Origin: Prorocentrum cordatum
Taxonomy: Eukaryota; Sar; Dinophyceae; Prorocentrales; Prorocentraceae
NCBI GenBank assembly: GCA_963575745.1
Contig: CAUYUJ010014326.1
Location: 344,001 to 408,000 of the forward strand
DNA: 64,000 bases
Reading direction: 5' to 3'
Shown: positions 10,840 to 21,339 of the stretch, in pieces
How positions within the stretch are numbered: the stretch's first letter is position 1
Layout of the letters: the number at the start of each line of letters is the position of its first letter
Made by a program: the position numbers and the translations under genes
Notes under the pieces: model-generated
The model's database searches: none
What the model was told of the DNA's origin: nothing
The model's input: only the letters and a program-made list of their open reading frames with translations

Positions 10840-11631
10840 TCAGAGCTTCGCACCGCTGCCCGCGCGCTGGCCCTCCACACGGCGGCTTCGGACGCACCCG
10901 CGTTCTTCGGGCCCTCGTCGCCGACAAGACCGCGCGCGTCCTCCAGGGGTCGCCAGAATCCTTCTCCGAGGCGGCCATCTCGCCACTAACTCCACGGCTT
11001 CCTCCGTCGCCCATCGGGCGGGCCTTTTCTTCGGGGTCGGGCCTCTCGCCCTCGATCCCAGCTCAATCGGGATTCCTTCGCGCCCCGCCTGCCAGTCGCT
11101 CACGCGCTGCCCAACGTCTCGGATGAGCCCCTCCTTTGTTGTGCGTCGTCCGCCCGTCCAAGCCAGTTCGATCTGCCGCGCCGCGGCTCCCTCCTGCAGC
11201 TTGGCCAGCACCATATTCGCGAGGCCCCTGGGGAAGGTCGCCCGAGAGTTGCCTCTTCGACTTCCCCCTTTTTCGCCCCGCCCCTCTTCTACCGAAGCGC
11301 AAACCTCAGTTGACCAACGGTCTCTGCCCCCGCTCAGCTCCTGCGCCAACCGACCTCCGGGATGGCCAGGGTCACCAACTCCGCCTTGCGCATCTGCCAG
11401 ACGCTCCGAGATTGGCCTCCCCGCTGCCGCAGGGACCGGGCCTCTCGTTCCAGGCGCCCCACCAGCAGTTCCCGGGACCAGGCCCGCCAGGCCATGAGCA
11501 CCCATCTGCAAGGCCGCCCGCCCTCTGGCAGCCCCGCTTCGACACTTCACGACCGCCAGGTGCCATGGCGGCATCGGCGCGCGCGCGAGTGCTCGCGCTG
11601 CATAGGAGCGCGCCGGCTCGCGCGCGCCCAC
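10840..11631 (-). CDS. hypothetical protein segment
   Basis: Minus-strand open frame. The central part (about 11310-11020) has a natural composition (ANMVLAKLQEGAAARQIELA, then RTTKEGLIRDVGQRVSDWQA). The flanks are Gly/Arg/Pro-rich and may be intronic. Same strand as its neighbours in the 5.2-12.1 kb cluster. Confidence 0.35.
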   Translation of the reverse strand: MGAREPARSYAARALARAPMPPWHLAVVKCRSGAARGRAALQMGAHGLAGLVPGTAGGAPGTRGPVPAAAGRPISERLADAQGGVGDPGHPGGRLAQELSGGRDRWSTEVCASVEEGRGEKGGSRRGNSRATFPRGLANMVLAKLQEGAAARQIELAWTGGRRTTKEGLIRDVGQRVSDWQAGREGIPIELGSRARGPTPKKRPARWATEEAVELVARWPPRRRILATPGGRARSCRRRGPEERGCVRSRRVEGQRAGSGAKL

Positions 11632-11829
11632 GTGGGTCTGGGCCGAGAGGGGCCGGGGTCGCCTTCGTCGTCATCTCGCCGCGCTCGTCGTCGTCATCCT
11701 GACCGCCCGCGCAGTGCGCGCGGCGCACACCACCGCGCGATGGCCCGCGCCCGCAGAGCGCGACCTCGGTCCCCGCCCGGCAGAGGCTCACTGCTTCAGG
11801 TGCTCCCGCTCGTGGCCCCTCGGGGCCGT

Positions 11830-12106
11830 TGTTAATGGCCGACATGGCCACGTGCTCAGACTGCAGCCCCCTCAGCGGACACCTTGTTCGATGGATCGCC
11901 CTGAGCGTTATCTCGGCCTCCCCCACGTGGACGTCTGCCCTCAGGTCCTGCACGGCCCGCCCCGAGGTCAGTGGCGGCGCGTCTTCCTCGACCACGCTGA
12001 TCCTGAGCACTGAGCCCTTACCGTCCCATCCCATGGGCAGCAGCAGTGCTTTCTGACTGCAGATCGTCGCTCGTAGGCCGAACCAGGAGGGCTCGCGAAC
12101 CTTCAC
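11830..12106 (-). CDS. retropepsin-like fragment of a retroelement polyprotein
   Basis: The minus strand reads VREPSWFGLRATICSQKALL, then VLRISVVEEDAPPLTSGRAV, a DLRADVHVGEAEITLRAI stretch and a LRGLQSEHVAMSAI end. The order (beta-rich ISVVEE, PPL, a LxADV segment, then GLxSxHVxM) resembles the C-terminal half of the pepsin-like protease domain in Ty1/copia-type polyproteins of dinoflagellates. The catalytic D-T/S-G triad would lie upstream and was not found, so this is a fragment. Downstream (about 11820-11650) the frame turns Arg/Gly-rich. The call rests on remembered family pattern only. Confidence 0.35.
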
Positions 12107-12109
12107 CGC

Positions 12110-12900
12110 TTCGAGCTCTCAGCGCATCTGCCGCAGCGGCAGCGGGGGAGGGGGCGAGGGATCAATGAACCCGCCCACAAACCGAGCAGATGCCAGTGAC
12201 GGCGACGAAGACGACGATGTCGCAAGGCTTTTTTATGGTGCGCGACAGCGGGGGCGCGCGCGCAACTGATTACGGCCACGGAAGAGCCGGGCAGGAGAGA
12301 ACATAACCCCCTCACCAAATTCAGCACAACAAGACCACCCTACCCACTCACAGGGCCAGGGCGGGCGGGGAATTTTTCGATATAGTGAAACGACAGCCAT
12401 TGCGCCGAACGCCCAGCTCGTGGGGAGCTGATTTGAACTAAATACGACGGTCTTTAAGGGCTTGAAGAATCAGGCCTTTCAGTCGTGATATACAACAACA
12501 GATCAATATTCTAATAGCAAAAGCCCGAGGGATTCTCCGTGGGATCTGTTACCTTGCAGAAAAAACAAGGGTCTGAAGCACCAACGCAAAGAACGGCCCC
12601 TTTGCGGCCTCCTGCGGACAAGGGCAAGGAGAAGGGCCCCAAAGAGAGCTAAACAAAACAAGCCCGAGAGTCCTGTACGCCCCGCACAGATCCCACCGGG
12701 AATGGTGTGGGTTTTAGCCTAGTAATCGAGGATCCGAAATGGGGGGCGCACTTTCCTCGAGCGGGCACGCGCGAAACGCATTTGTTTCCCTCGACAATTG
12801 TAACAAAGAATATCGCCACCCCACCTCAAATAAGATCCGGGGTTGAACACCTGGAAGGAACCCTTGGCCGGAGCCTTTTCCGGGAAAAAACAAGACCCTG
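12110..12900. other. no gene seen
   Basis: About 790 bp of mixed composition between the retroelement-like cluster and the Cys-rich gene. A small duplicated block (CCTGGGCCGGAGCC and CTTGGCCGGAGCC, about 12857-12920) is the only structure noticed. The open frame of the downstream Cys-rich exon runs on into its right edge, but composition there is not convincing. Confidence 0.6.
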
Positions 12901-12949
12901 GGCCGGAGCCCTTCCCGGAAAAACTAAGGATCCCCCGCAGGCCTCGTTG

Positions 12950-13438
12950 TAAACCACTCCGCCACCGCAAGCACAGCAGGCCCAGTTCGCTTTGCCCTGT
13001 AGACTGAATGCGATGTGACCATATAAGCTGCACCATCCAGCATTGGTAGCATAGGCGTCGCAACCGTTCGTCCCGTCAGACCAAGCAAAGCCACTGACCG
13101 CTCCAAGATTATCTCTGCAGACAGACTCTGTGCGGCCACTACCACCGCCGCAGGCACAGCACATGTGGCTGGAGGTGAAATCGGCGTCGTCGAGGTGCCC
13201 ACAATACTGCACGTTGTCTTCGTACCATGTGCAACCGTCTCCGTTTGAATTGATCGCGCTGCCATCTGTGTCATTGCACAAGGTTGCGGCCACAGCAAGT
13301 GCACCTATCAAACGATACTCGACAGTGCTGGAAAATTCGCCATTGGCCAAATAACGATTTCCTGCGAGTGTCGTGCCGTCAGCATGGAGACACTCAAACC
13401 GGCCAGTGCCATGAGTGTTCATCCGCCACTTTGCCACC
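12950..13438 (-). CDS. Cys-rich secreted protein, second exon
   Basis: Exon 2 of the fibrinogen-like gene; exon 1 is 17379-18276. It encodes two Cys-rich modules. One has CNDTDGSAINSNGDGCTWYE, then YCG, DDADFTSS and CCACGGG. The second has a DGTNGCDAYATNAGWC stretch, then YG and CCACGGG. The paired C-C-A-C ending matches exon 1's first module, so they are paralogous repeats. Such modules occur in extracellular dinoflagellate proteins; three or more disulfides per unit are likely. The start at 13438 follows an AG acceptor and keeps the phase set by exon 1 (2+1). The 3' limit is uncertain: a GT near 12954 could be the next donor, or the frame runs on to a stop at 12826. Confidence 0.65.
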
Positions 13439-13549
13439 CTGGCACATTGAGGCGTGGAAGAATGCTAGGGGCTGTCTGGTGGAGTTTTGTTGTATGTAAC
13501 ACGGGACCGCCCCCACCCCTCTGCCACCAGACTGTTGCATGCATCACCC

Positions 13550-13795
13550 CTCCTTTCCGAAGCCATATCCCTCGTGCCCGCTCAAGCATGGTGCAGTTCC
13601 AGCAATGGCATTCCACGCGTGCCCGCTCGAGGATGGTAAACTTCCCGCATGGCAGCTAACGCCTGAACCCTCATTCCATGAACGCCCGCTCGAAGATGTG
13701 CTACTTCCCGCATGGCTGATCACTCCTAGACCTCTCATCCCACGCGCACCCGCTCAAAGATCGTGCGCTTCCCGCATTCCCAGGCCTTCAAGACG
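13550..13795. repeat. ~64-bp tandem repeat, about 3.5 units
   Basis: CGCCCGCTCGAAGATG ... CTTCCCGCATGG blocks recur near 13575, 13620, 13685 and 13750, with diverged sequence between. Lies inside the intron. Confidence 0.75.
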
Positions 13796-13859
13796 GCGCA
13801 AGATGTCTCCAAGAGGGCCCGAAAGTGCGACAAGAGAACCCCACACAGGGTCCGAAGAA

Positions 13860-14225
13860 GCTACATGTTTTGAAGTTTCTGAATGATTTTCGCAGTCTCG
13901 CATTTTCGGGCTGCCGTCAGTTCAAGACGGCCCAAGAAGCCTCCACGATGACCCCAAGACAGCCTAAACGGGCCCCACAAGAGTCCTATGGCCTAACGAA
14001 CATCCGAGACGGCGGCAAGACGGCCCAAAGGGGACTCCCGTGGGGCCCAAAACGGCCTGGCCAGGCTCTTCGACGGCCTCAAAACGGCGCCCAGACGAGC
14101 TCTACGAGGGCGCCAGGCACCCACCATCTGGCCAGGTGGGGCCCCAAGACGGCCCCAGAGAGCCCCAAGTCGGCGTGAGAGGGCATCACGCCGACCCACG
14201 AGGGCGCCAAGGCATGCCCAAGGCT
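13860..14225. repeat. GGCCCAAGAC-type degenerate array with TTTTCG-rich core
   Basis: A core (about 13870-13925, TGATTTTCGCAGTCTCGCAT, then GCTGCCGTCAGTTCAAGAC) is followed by a ~300-bp array of GGCCCAAGACGG-like 10-11-mers. The same core-plus-array arrangement is at 16670-17100, 23640-23990 and 53755-53920. 14230-14660 shows nothing further. Confidence 0.8.
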
Positions 14226-14664
14226 GCCTCACAAGAGACCAAAGAAGGCCAAGGAGGCTGCTCGGGACTCATGTTTGAGCCCTTTTGTCCAAACTTCCGC
14301 CAGCAATGGATGATTGCATACCTCATGCGCACCGAAATTACAGAGCGTCATCGAACTACCACGCAAAAACCAAAGAGAGTTTGCCTTGGGATCACGTCGC
14401 ATTGATCAGAAACCCAGAAGCGCGCAAACAGTGGTGTGGCATGTGACGGTTCTGCTCCCTTCGCTGCCCATATTCCCAATTCCGTCATCACCATCCTGTT
14501 CAAGGGCGTGTAGGAATTTGTGGGTGCATTACTGATTCCCCACATCCCAAGGGAGTATTAAGTTATCTGTGGACGTTCCGCGCAGTCGTGTCACACCCGT
14601 CCCTTTTCCACATGACTCACTCACTCGCTCACACACTCACTAAACATTATATATGCACTGACAC

Positions 14665-15010
14665 AGCACCATCGCCATCACCACCATCATCATCAACAAC
14701 ACCGCGATCATCACCATCGTTCCATCTTTACCACACAATCACCATCAACATCACCATCAGCAACATCAGTATCATCAGCATTACCACCATCATCATCACC
14801 ATCATCATCATCATCCCCCAAATCACTCACTCACTCCCCCACTCACTCAGTCGCAATCACACCATGTGTCATCACCATCATCAACACCATTATTTTTCAT
14901 AACCATTATTCACCACTCATCATCATCATCAACATCACCATCATCATCACAACCGTGATCATCATCATCGTCGTCACCATCATCATCATCACCATCATCA
15001 TCATCACTTT
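14665..15010. repeat. (CAT)n trinucleotide tract
   Basis: Degenerate CAT/CAA repeats with interspersed CACTCACT; no gene. Confidence 0.95.
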
Positions 15011-15239
15011 TGGGCTCCCCTGGCATGAACATGGAGGAAGTCTTGAGCGGGAACCTCGTATGTGAGAGCTGCAACGGAATATCAGGCGGGATTTCCTTCC
15101 CTATGGGGCCCGCAACTCACCTGGGCAATCCGAACGGGTCATCCGAAAAACCTATAAAAATCGTCATTGCTGGGGGTCCCCATGCCTGAACATGGAGGAA
15201 ATCTCGGAAATCTCAAACTGGAGCCTCGTTTGTTTGTCT

Positions 15240-16212
15240 GGTCCGCCTGGGGAAACACGTTGGCCACAGACAACCACGGCGTCCTGGACCGTCGGCACTA
15301 ACACGAAAACTTTCGGCTCGGCTACGGCATGGCCATCAACTGGGACACGCTGGCGAAGTGAATCAACACGCGCGCTCGTCGCGACGCGCGGCGTCTCGGC
15401 GTGCCCCTCGTTTTCCTGCAGGCCGTAGACGAGTGCAGCGTCATCCAAGGCGCTCCAGACGCGGGCCTGCGCCTGCTGGACGTCCCGAGCGCGCACAAGA
15501 CGGGGGACATCCACGGCGTCTTATTGGCACACGTCCGCATGGAAGCTCCGTTCACGGCAACGCAAGAAGAGCTGAAGAAGAAGTTGGGGCTCGCGAAGGA
15601 ACAACGGGCAACCATCGTGTCCTTCGAATTTCGCCCCGACGACGAGCGGGGCTGCGAGGAACGCGGGCCGGGCCAGCTCCAGCTCTTTCGCCCGCGGCGC
15701 CTACTGCAGGGAATGTGGATACATGTCCACGGCGTCAAAGAATACCCGATCCACAAGGCGGTCGCCGAGCTGCTGCTACAGGGCGCCGAAGGCGCTGACG
15801 ACGACGGCGAAGCCGAGGCGCGGGCGAGGAGTTCGCTCGTGTTCCGGCCCATCGAGCTGGAGTTCACCTGGCAGAGCTCGGGGACGCACGTCGTGCGCCG
15901 CTCGGGGTTCTCCCTGTCGCAAGCCCAAAAGCTGTGCAAGGGCGTCACCGTCGAGTGCGCCAGGGATGGGGACGCTGGCCGCGCGGGGATGTCGAACGAG
16001 CAGTGGTTGGTGCACCTTTACGTCATGATCTCCGCGCCGCGTGCATGCGGAACACCATGGTCCTGCGGCCACCGACGGGGGCGTTTCTGAAGCGCGGGGC
16101 GCCGGCGTCCTTGTGGAAGGCGCTCGGGGAGTTCGACAAGAAAACGGTGATCACCATCGCTGGGGCGGAGCAGCTCGCGGCAAAGCTGGTGTTTGTGCCA
16201 CCCCCCGCCTGA
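15240..16212 (+). pseudogene. PIF1-like helicase, C-terminal fragment (decayed)
   Basis: Plus-strand homologous layout to the fragment at 2800-3645: GVPLVFLQAVDECSVIQGAP, HKTGDIHGVLLAHVRMEAPF, a LLQGMWIHVHGV stretch, then RRSGFSLSQAQKLCKGVTVE, CARDGD, EQWLVHLYVMIS and, after a frame change near 16032, a MRNTMVLRPPTGAFLKRG tail with FDKKT. It carries a TGA at 15359-15361 within the conserved stretch, an apparent loss of the residues between GVTVE and CARDG, and a -1 frameshift, so I call it a pseudogene. Unlike the other copy it has no intron before the CAR block. It lies in the intron of the minus-strand fibrinogen-like gene, on the opposite strand. No ATPase core is seen. Confidence 0.55.
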
Positions 16213-16439
16213 ACGCGACCGCGTCTAGCTCGACACCTGCGGGGATGTCCCGGCTCCCACTTCCCAGCGGCTCGCGTGGTTGTCCCAACGGCCTCGCCCG
16301 CGGGGCTGCCCCAACGGCTTCACGATCCGGCCATCGGAGAATGCGCCCATGCCAACCGTGGCGGCAGCGGTGCCGTGGAAAATCGATTTGCCCCGGCCAA
16401 GAAGCAGGGTAGTTGCACGGGGGAAACAGACAGGACGGG

Positions 16440-16575
16440 GGGGAGGATGGCGAGGAAGAGAAGAAAGAGGATGGGGAGGTGAGGAAGGAGGAGAAGGAGG
16501 GGGAGGAGAAGGAGGAGGGAAGGACGCAAAGGAGGAGGAGACGAATGGAGAAGATGAGGATAATGATGATGAGGA
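16440..16575. repeat. (GGA)n purine tract
   Basis: About 130 bp of GGA/GAG/AAG on the plus strand; only Glu/Arg-monotonous frames. Confidence 0.9.
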
Positions 16576-16669
16576 GGCACAACAGAGGGCGGGAGGAGGG
16601 CCTCCACCAAGGCGAAGAGGAACAAGCGAGGGGCAAGCTAAACAAATTTTCATGTGGGATCCGACGGTC

Positions 16670-17100
16670 GAAATAATTTGAAGGGTTTTCGCATTCTCGC
16701 GTCTCAGGGCTTCCGTCAACTCAAGACGGCCCAAGACGCCCCAAAGATGTTCTCAAACGGCCCAACAGGCCACAAGAAGGTTACCAAATGACTCAAGAGG
16801 ACCAGACGACGGCCCCAAGCCAGCTTTGGAGAGCCTCCGGAGAGACCCAAGACGGCCTTAGAAGACCCTTGGATAGCCCAAGACGGCGCCAAAACGACCC
16901 CACGACGGCCCTCAGACACCAGCCATACCGCCAAGACAAGCCCAAGACAGCCCAAGAGAGCCCGAAGATGGCCGAAGACAACACCAAGACGGCCAAAGAA
17001 AGCCCCGAGACGGACCCAAGGGGCCTCCGAAACTGCCACCCAGAAAGTCAAGATAGTTCAAAGACAGCCCAACTGAGTTCCATGAGAGATCCTCAAAAAG
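16670..17100. repeat. GGCCCAAGAC-type array with TTTTCG core
   Basis: Core GGGTTTTCGCATTCTCGCGT followed by GGCTTCCGTCAACTCAAGAC and then GGCCCAAGA-type units to about 17070. Same family as 13860, 23640 and 53755. Confidence 0.8.
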
Positions 17101-17144
17101 TGAAGACGAAATGAGTCAGATGTGACGGCCTTCCTCTTCCTGCT

Positions 17145-17290
17145 CCTCCTCATCATTAGCCTCCTGCTCTTCCTCCTCCTCCTCCTCCACCTTCTCCTCC
17201 TACGCCTCGTCATCGGCATCATCATCATCCTCATCATCCTCTTCATCCTCATCATCCTCATCATCCTCATCATCATCAGCAGCAGCATAG
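17145..17290. repeat. (CTC)n then (CAT)n tract
   Basis: TCCTCCTCC units pass into CATCATCCT units, within the intron. Confidence 0.9.
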
Positions 17291-17378
17291 CTCTCCCAAG
17301 CCTGGATATGCGAACTGTCACGCGTGACGGCCTCCCGTGTTCCTCGAAGAGTCGCCACCCAAAATGCTGGGCTGGCAC

Positions 17379-18276
17379 GGTGGCGGACTTGTCGCAGACA
17401 GCTGGATAATATACATGGTAGCGTCTGCGTCGTGGCTGCAATACAGCTGCACACCAGCGTCGAAACGGAGAGAGTCGGTAAAGATGTTGGGAACCATGGC
17501 AGTGCCATCTGCGAAAATGATCAAGGTTTGCCCGGTTTGCAATACTAGGTCAGACCACACCTCGTAATACCCGTTGTAATGAGCGATGGAAGAACCTGAA
17601 CGCACGTACACGTTTGTTCCAAAGTGCGCGTTCTTGTCGGCAACATGCAGGTCAGAGGAGTCTTCGGCGTACAACACCCCCTGTGGGACATCACCTAATG
17701 AGATCCACGGATCCTGCTGGAAGCCTTCTCTGTTGTGCCACGCGGCGCTGTAAGACGTATTCGAGGACGAGGATCTGTTGATGGTCCGTGTTCCGTTGTA
17801 GTAGTACTCTCCAGTGATGCTTCCTCCCACTGCCCCACGGCTTGCGATGAGCCATTTTTGGCAGTCTGCAGTGGCGAAGAGGAACTGGTCCACGCTGTGT
17901 GTGTCCCACTGGAGCGTCCAATGCTGAGAATCGAGCGCCGTCCCTGCAGCTGCGCCGTTCCCAACCTCTAATACGTCAGTCCCCATCAGGCCGTCCGTGA
18001 AAGGGCCCCAATTCCCGCTCCCAGCAGTGTGCCGGACTAAAACCCAGCCACCACCATCGATGGATTCGCTGCAGTCTGGGATATCTTTGCAAGCACAGCA
18101 CATATCGGTCGCACTGAAATCCCCGTCGTCGTAAATAAAGCTGTACTGGCAGAGTTCTGCATTGGCGGCCCACCACAAGCAGTCATCCCCATGCGAATCC
18201 AACGCCCCATCATCCATGTCATTGCAAAAAACGTATGTTGTGCTTGGGAACGGCGTCGGTGGTGCGGGCACGACCT
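17379..18276 (-). CDS. Cys-rich / fibrinogen-like secreted protein, first visible exon
   Basis: The minus strand opens with a Cys-rich module (FCNDMDDGALDSHGDDCLWW, an AELC, then DDGDFSATDMCCAC) and goes straight into a fibrinogen-C-terminal-like domain: DGGGWVLVRHTAGSGNWGPF near its start, then WTLQWDTHSVDQFLFATADC, AAWHNREGFQQDPWISLGD, and AHFGTNVYVRSGSS. The order GGGW...WHN...DPWIS...NVYVR fits fibrinogen-related domains of algae and dinoflagellates, which bind sugars or mediate adhesion outside the cell. A TAG closes the frame just upstream (18275-18277), so the exon starts at or after it and earlier exons, including any signal peptide, lie at higher coordinates. It ends at 17379 (phase 2, GT donor) and joins 13438. 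Many N-x-S/T sites suit secretion. Confidence 0.7.
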
Positions 18277-18299
18277 AGCCGCATTCCGAATAAAAGCGC

Positions 18300-19030
18300 A
18301 ATAATTAACGAGCGAGAGCCGCATGTCTCTGAGGGTTCGAAGGAGGTCTCGAGCGGGTACCGCCTATTCAAATACAACGTGACGATGTCTGAAGGTGACA
18401 CAAGAGTCCGCCACCGCGCTTGCGAGATAGCTGAGCGTTAATATGTTTGCTGATTGCCTGGCGGAGACTCCGTCGTTTTCCGAGGCCGATCCCCCTCCAT
18501 CTCGCAGCAGTACGGGTCCGAAAGCCGTCCCCCATGATGTGGCTTCCTGGCGCTATTATCGAGCCCATAAACGACCACACAGAAACCGAAAGACCAATCC
18601 AACGTTAGCAAGATGCCCTTTGGGCACTGCAAAACCTAGAAAAAAAGATGCGTCGTTGCTTCCAATTGTTTTGCTTAAGGTCGCATCGGAATCATTTGAG
18701 AGAGCATTAAAGGGCCCTCAACACGGCTCAAGAAAACCCCTACGAGAGGCTCGAGATGGCTCGATAAACCCCATAGAGACGAGACGGCCCAGTGCTGCTT
18801 TAGCAGAAACCCACGACAGCCACAAGACCCGCCCAGACGTCCCAACGTGGAAATGGGTAGCGCCATCGCGCCCAACACAACCCCGAAACCCTTTAAGGGG
18901 CGCCAGCGCGCCCCAACGAGGCTCCAGAGCCCCAAGATGCACCGAACAAGCTGCCAAAAAGCGTCCAAGATAAAGGATGAGGGGGAGCAGGAGGCTATGG
19001 ACAGGGAGGGGGCCACACTCATCATCAGAA
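18300..19030. other. no gene seen; weak GGCxCAAGA-type repeats
   Basis: No protein-like frame. From about 18700 to 18960 there are scattered, highly diverged GGCTC(A)AGA-like units. The rest is unstructured by eye. Confidence 0.6.
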
Positions 19031-19035
19031 TCTTG

Positions 19036-19345
19036 TTTGCAAGAACTCAGGTGTGAGGGCGAACTGCATACTGGAAGCGGGCCAGTGCGCCTCGGGGTGC
19101 ACCGGCTGAGAACACGATCGCAATGCCAAGGAGCAAAAGAGAAGGAAAAAGGAGGGAATGGATGGCGGTACGCCTTGACACCCGGAATGGCAGCGGATTG
19201 CGCAAAATGAATACCGCGCAAGCACAACAACCATGTGAGCTCCTCGTGCCAGAAACCAACTGTGAGCGCGAGCTGCATTCTGGAGGCGAACCACTGCGCC
19301 TCGGGTGCACCGGCTGAGAACATCATCGAAACGCCAAATATGCAG
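19036..19345. repeat. ~105-bp direct repeat, two copies about 190 bp apart
   Basis: GTGAGGGCGAACTGCATACT ... TGCGCCTCGGGGTGCACCGG with a following GCTGAGAAC block (about 19052-19125) recurs at about 19262-19335 (GTGAGCGCGAGCTGCATTCT ...). Flanks include AACTGCAAGCAT-like ends (19040; 19350). About 85% identical by eye. Confidence 0.75.
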
Positions 19346-19439
19346 GGATGCTTGCAAACTGGTTACGCAGAAAAGATCCAGTGCGCGTCAAAAGAGGCAG
19401 CCATTCGCGCAACGCGAACGTTCTGAAAGAGGAGAGCTA

Positions 19440-20520
19440 GGAGCTTTACAGAACAGGGGGGATAGAGCGCGGCGGCAGCCGTAGCGAAGATGCCGCGGGG
19501 CATCCTGCGACAGAGGATCTCTCGTCTCTCGCCCGCGCGAACAAAAATTCTACGCTTAGACCCCTGACATCTCGCGTTGCGCCGGGGAGTTGGATCTAGC
19601 CAGCCAGGCAGGAGACCCGCTTCTTTACTCCATCGGGTTCCACGCATGCACATGGAAGCGACCACGACAACACAACAACTGGGGAGACGTTCTAGACCGA
19701 ACAAGGGACCTGCAGCGCAAGAGTGTGGCTCGCGCGAGAGAAGCCACGAACTGATTTCGACAGTTTGGCGCGCCCACCTGGGCCCGGACAAAGGAAAGGC
19801 CTGGGAGCCCGAGCAAGAACTCTTCTGGTCGAACAGCTGGGGGGCCGATCCCGCGACCTCCGGCGCGAGCGAGGGCGCGGCGCGGGGCGCCAGCATGCCA
19901 GCCCAGCAGCCGGCCTGCACGAAGCCAAAAGAACATCATCATTCGGTTGTCTCGCTGGGCCAGGTCGCACCGCTTTCCGAGCGACAGGTCCCAGACGCCA
20001 AAGACCAATGGAACCACCAGCACGAGCAAACCCCCCGCGGCCAGAAAGCGACGATGATTGGGGCGCCCAGGCGGGCCGCGGCACAGGCGAGGGCACCGCG
20101 AACACGGGCTGGCTCAGAAGCTCCACGCACGCGCCCCCGTGCCGTTCGGCGAGGCGGCCCCCGCGAACACTCCGCCAGCGGCCGCGGCGGGGAATCTCGA
20201 ATCTCTTCCAGCGTCCGGCAGGGGGCCGCGAGGTGGCGAGACGGCCCAGCATGCCGAAGCTGGCGAACGCGCACTACGCCGACGCAGCCGAGGCTGAGCC
20301 CTCCCTGGGGGTTCGAACCGCCCCCCCCATCCAGGGAGGGGGGGGGGGTTCGGACCCCCCCCCCGCCATCCAGAGAGGGGGTCTGGTTCCAACCCCCCCC
20401 TCCAAGCGACCACAGAACACGCTCTTTCAAATCGACGGACCTGGACCCGTAAAAATGACGCCCGCGACGCCCTCTCGCGAACCGACAACAGCCAATTCCT
20501 TCATCGACGCGTCAGTGTAG
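19440..20520 (+). CDS. doubtful Pro-rich coding stretch
   Basis: A plus-strand frame is open from about 19723 to a stop at 20518, ending in a varied stretch (KRPQNTLFQIDGPGPVKMTP). The middle includes poly-C/poly-G runs (20300-20400) that yield Pro/Gly. There is no domain or conserved motif, and GC-rich DNA often keeps such frames open. A 3' exon is possible but weakly supported. Confidence 0.15.
20318..20405. repeat. poly-C/poly-G units, two imperfect copies
   Basis: CCCCCCCCATCCAGGGAGGGGG and CCCCCCCGCCATCCAGAGAG-like blocks are separated by GGTTCGGA/GGTTCCAA. The C- and G-runs can pair with one another. Confidence 0.7.
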
Positions 20521-20539
20521 GAGGTCTGTCCACCTCCGA

Positions 20540-21330
20540 ATCTAGGTCGATTCTGGGCCACCGGCGGCGCTCAACCTTGACCGCCCGCGGCGGGGTCGCC
20601 GCTGGTCTAAAAACGGCGCGAACCTACCGCACCTTGGCCACCCGATGCCTCGCACCGCCGCCCCGCGGTGCGCGGCTGCCTTCGCACCCCCGCGGGCGCC
20701 CTCCCGGGAGAAGAGGGCTACCCGCAACCGGCCCAGACCGCGACGCGCGAGGCGCGACCAATCTCGCGCCCTCCGTGGGCGCCCCAGATCTTGGCAGTAT
20801 CCAGTCTTCCGACTGTCCACGGCTCGGGGGCGCGCAAACATGCATCAGCGATCCATGGATTGGGCGCGCGGCCGCCAGATCCGTGGGTCGGGGGAGGTGC
20901 CCTCCCCAGAACGCGACTGGTGCCGCCTCGCTCGGCGGTGGAAATCCGCGATTTCCGATGGAAGCGGGGCCCGTCGCTAATCCACACCCCCTTGATCTCT
21001 GTTTGCGATCGCCCGAACGACGGCCCAACTTCCGCCCCCGAGAATGCTGCAGCTCGGGCCCAGAGGCCTCCCCCAGGACGGCCGCGAGAAGGCGCCGGGC
21101 GGCGCCCCGGAGGTCTCCAGTCCCCCCCCACCCCCCACGAGGGTTAGGTCGGGCATGTCCTTTTACAGGCGGATCTTGGAGGAAAAATGCAGAATATTCA
21201 AAAAATGCTCAAAAATAGTCCCAAAATAATCGAACACCGTCCCCAGGGTATTTCCCCAAACAGCTTGCTGAACGGGGTGCTGTTGTGATAGAAGCTAACT
21301 CCGGCCGAGGGAAATCAAAGCAGAGACGTC
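20540..21330. other. no gene seen
   Basis: GC-rich DNA with long but monotonous Arg/Pro/Gly frames on both strands; no recognisable domain or repeat. Confidence 0.55.
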
Positions 21331-21339
21331 CTCAAAAAA

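Larger units (their letters stand above)
13439..17378 (-). other. ~3.9-kb intron of the fibrinogen-like gene
   Basis: On the minus strand the donor GTGCCAG (17378-17372) and the acceptor end GTGCCAG (13445-13439) are identical heptamers, and splicing joins exon 1 phase 2 to exon 2 in frame. The intron holds a tandem repeat, GGCCCAAGAC arrays, CAT tracts and an oppositely oriented helicase pseudogene. Confidence 0.55.

Noticed and set aside
18443-18973. ~175-codon plus-strand frame
   Set aside because: Composition is irregular, it overlaps diverged GGCTCAAGA units, and it has no conserved-looking block.
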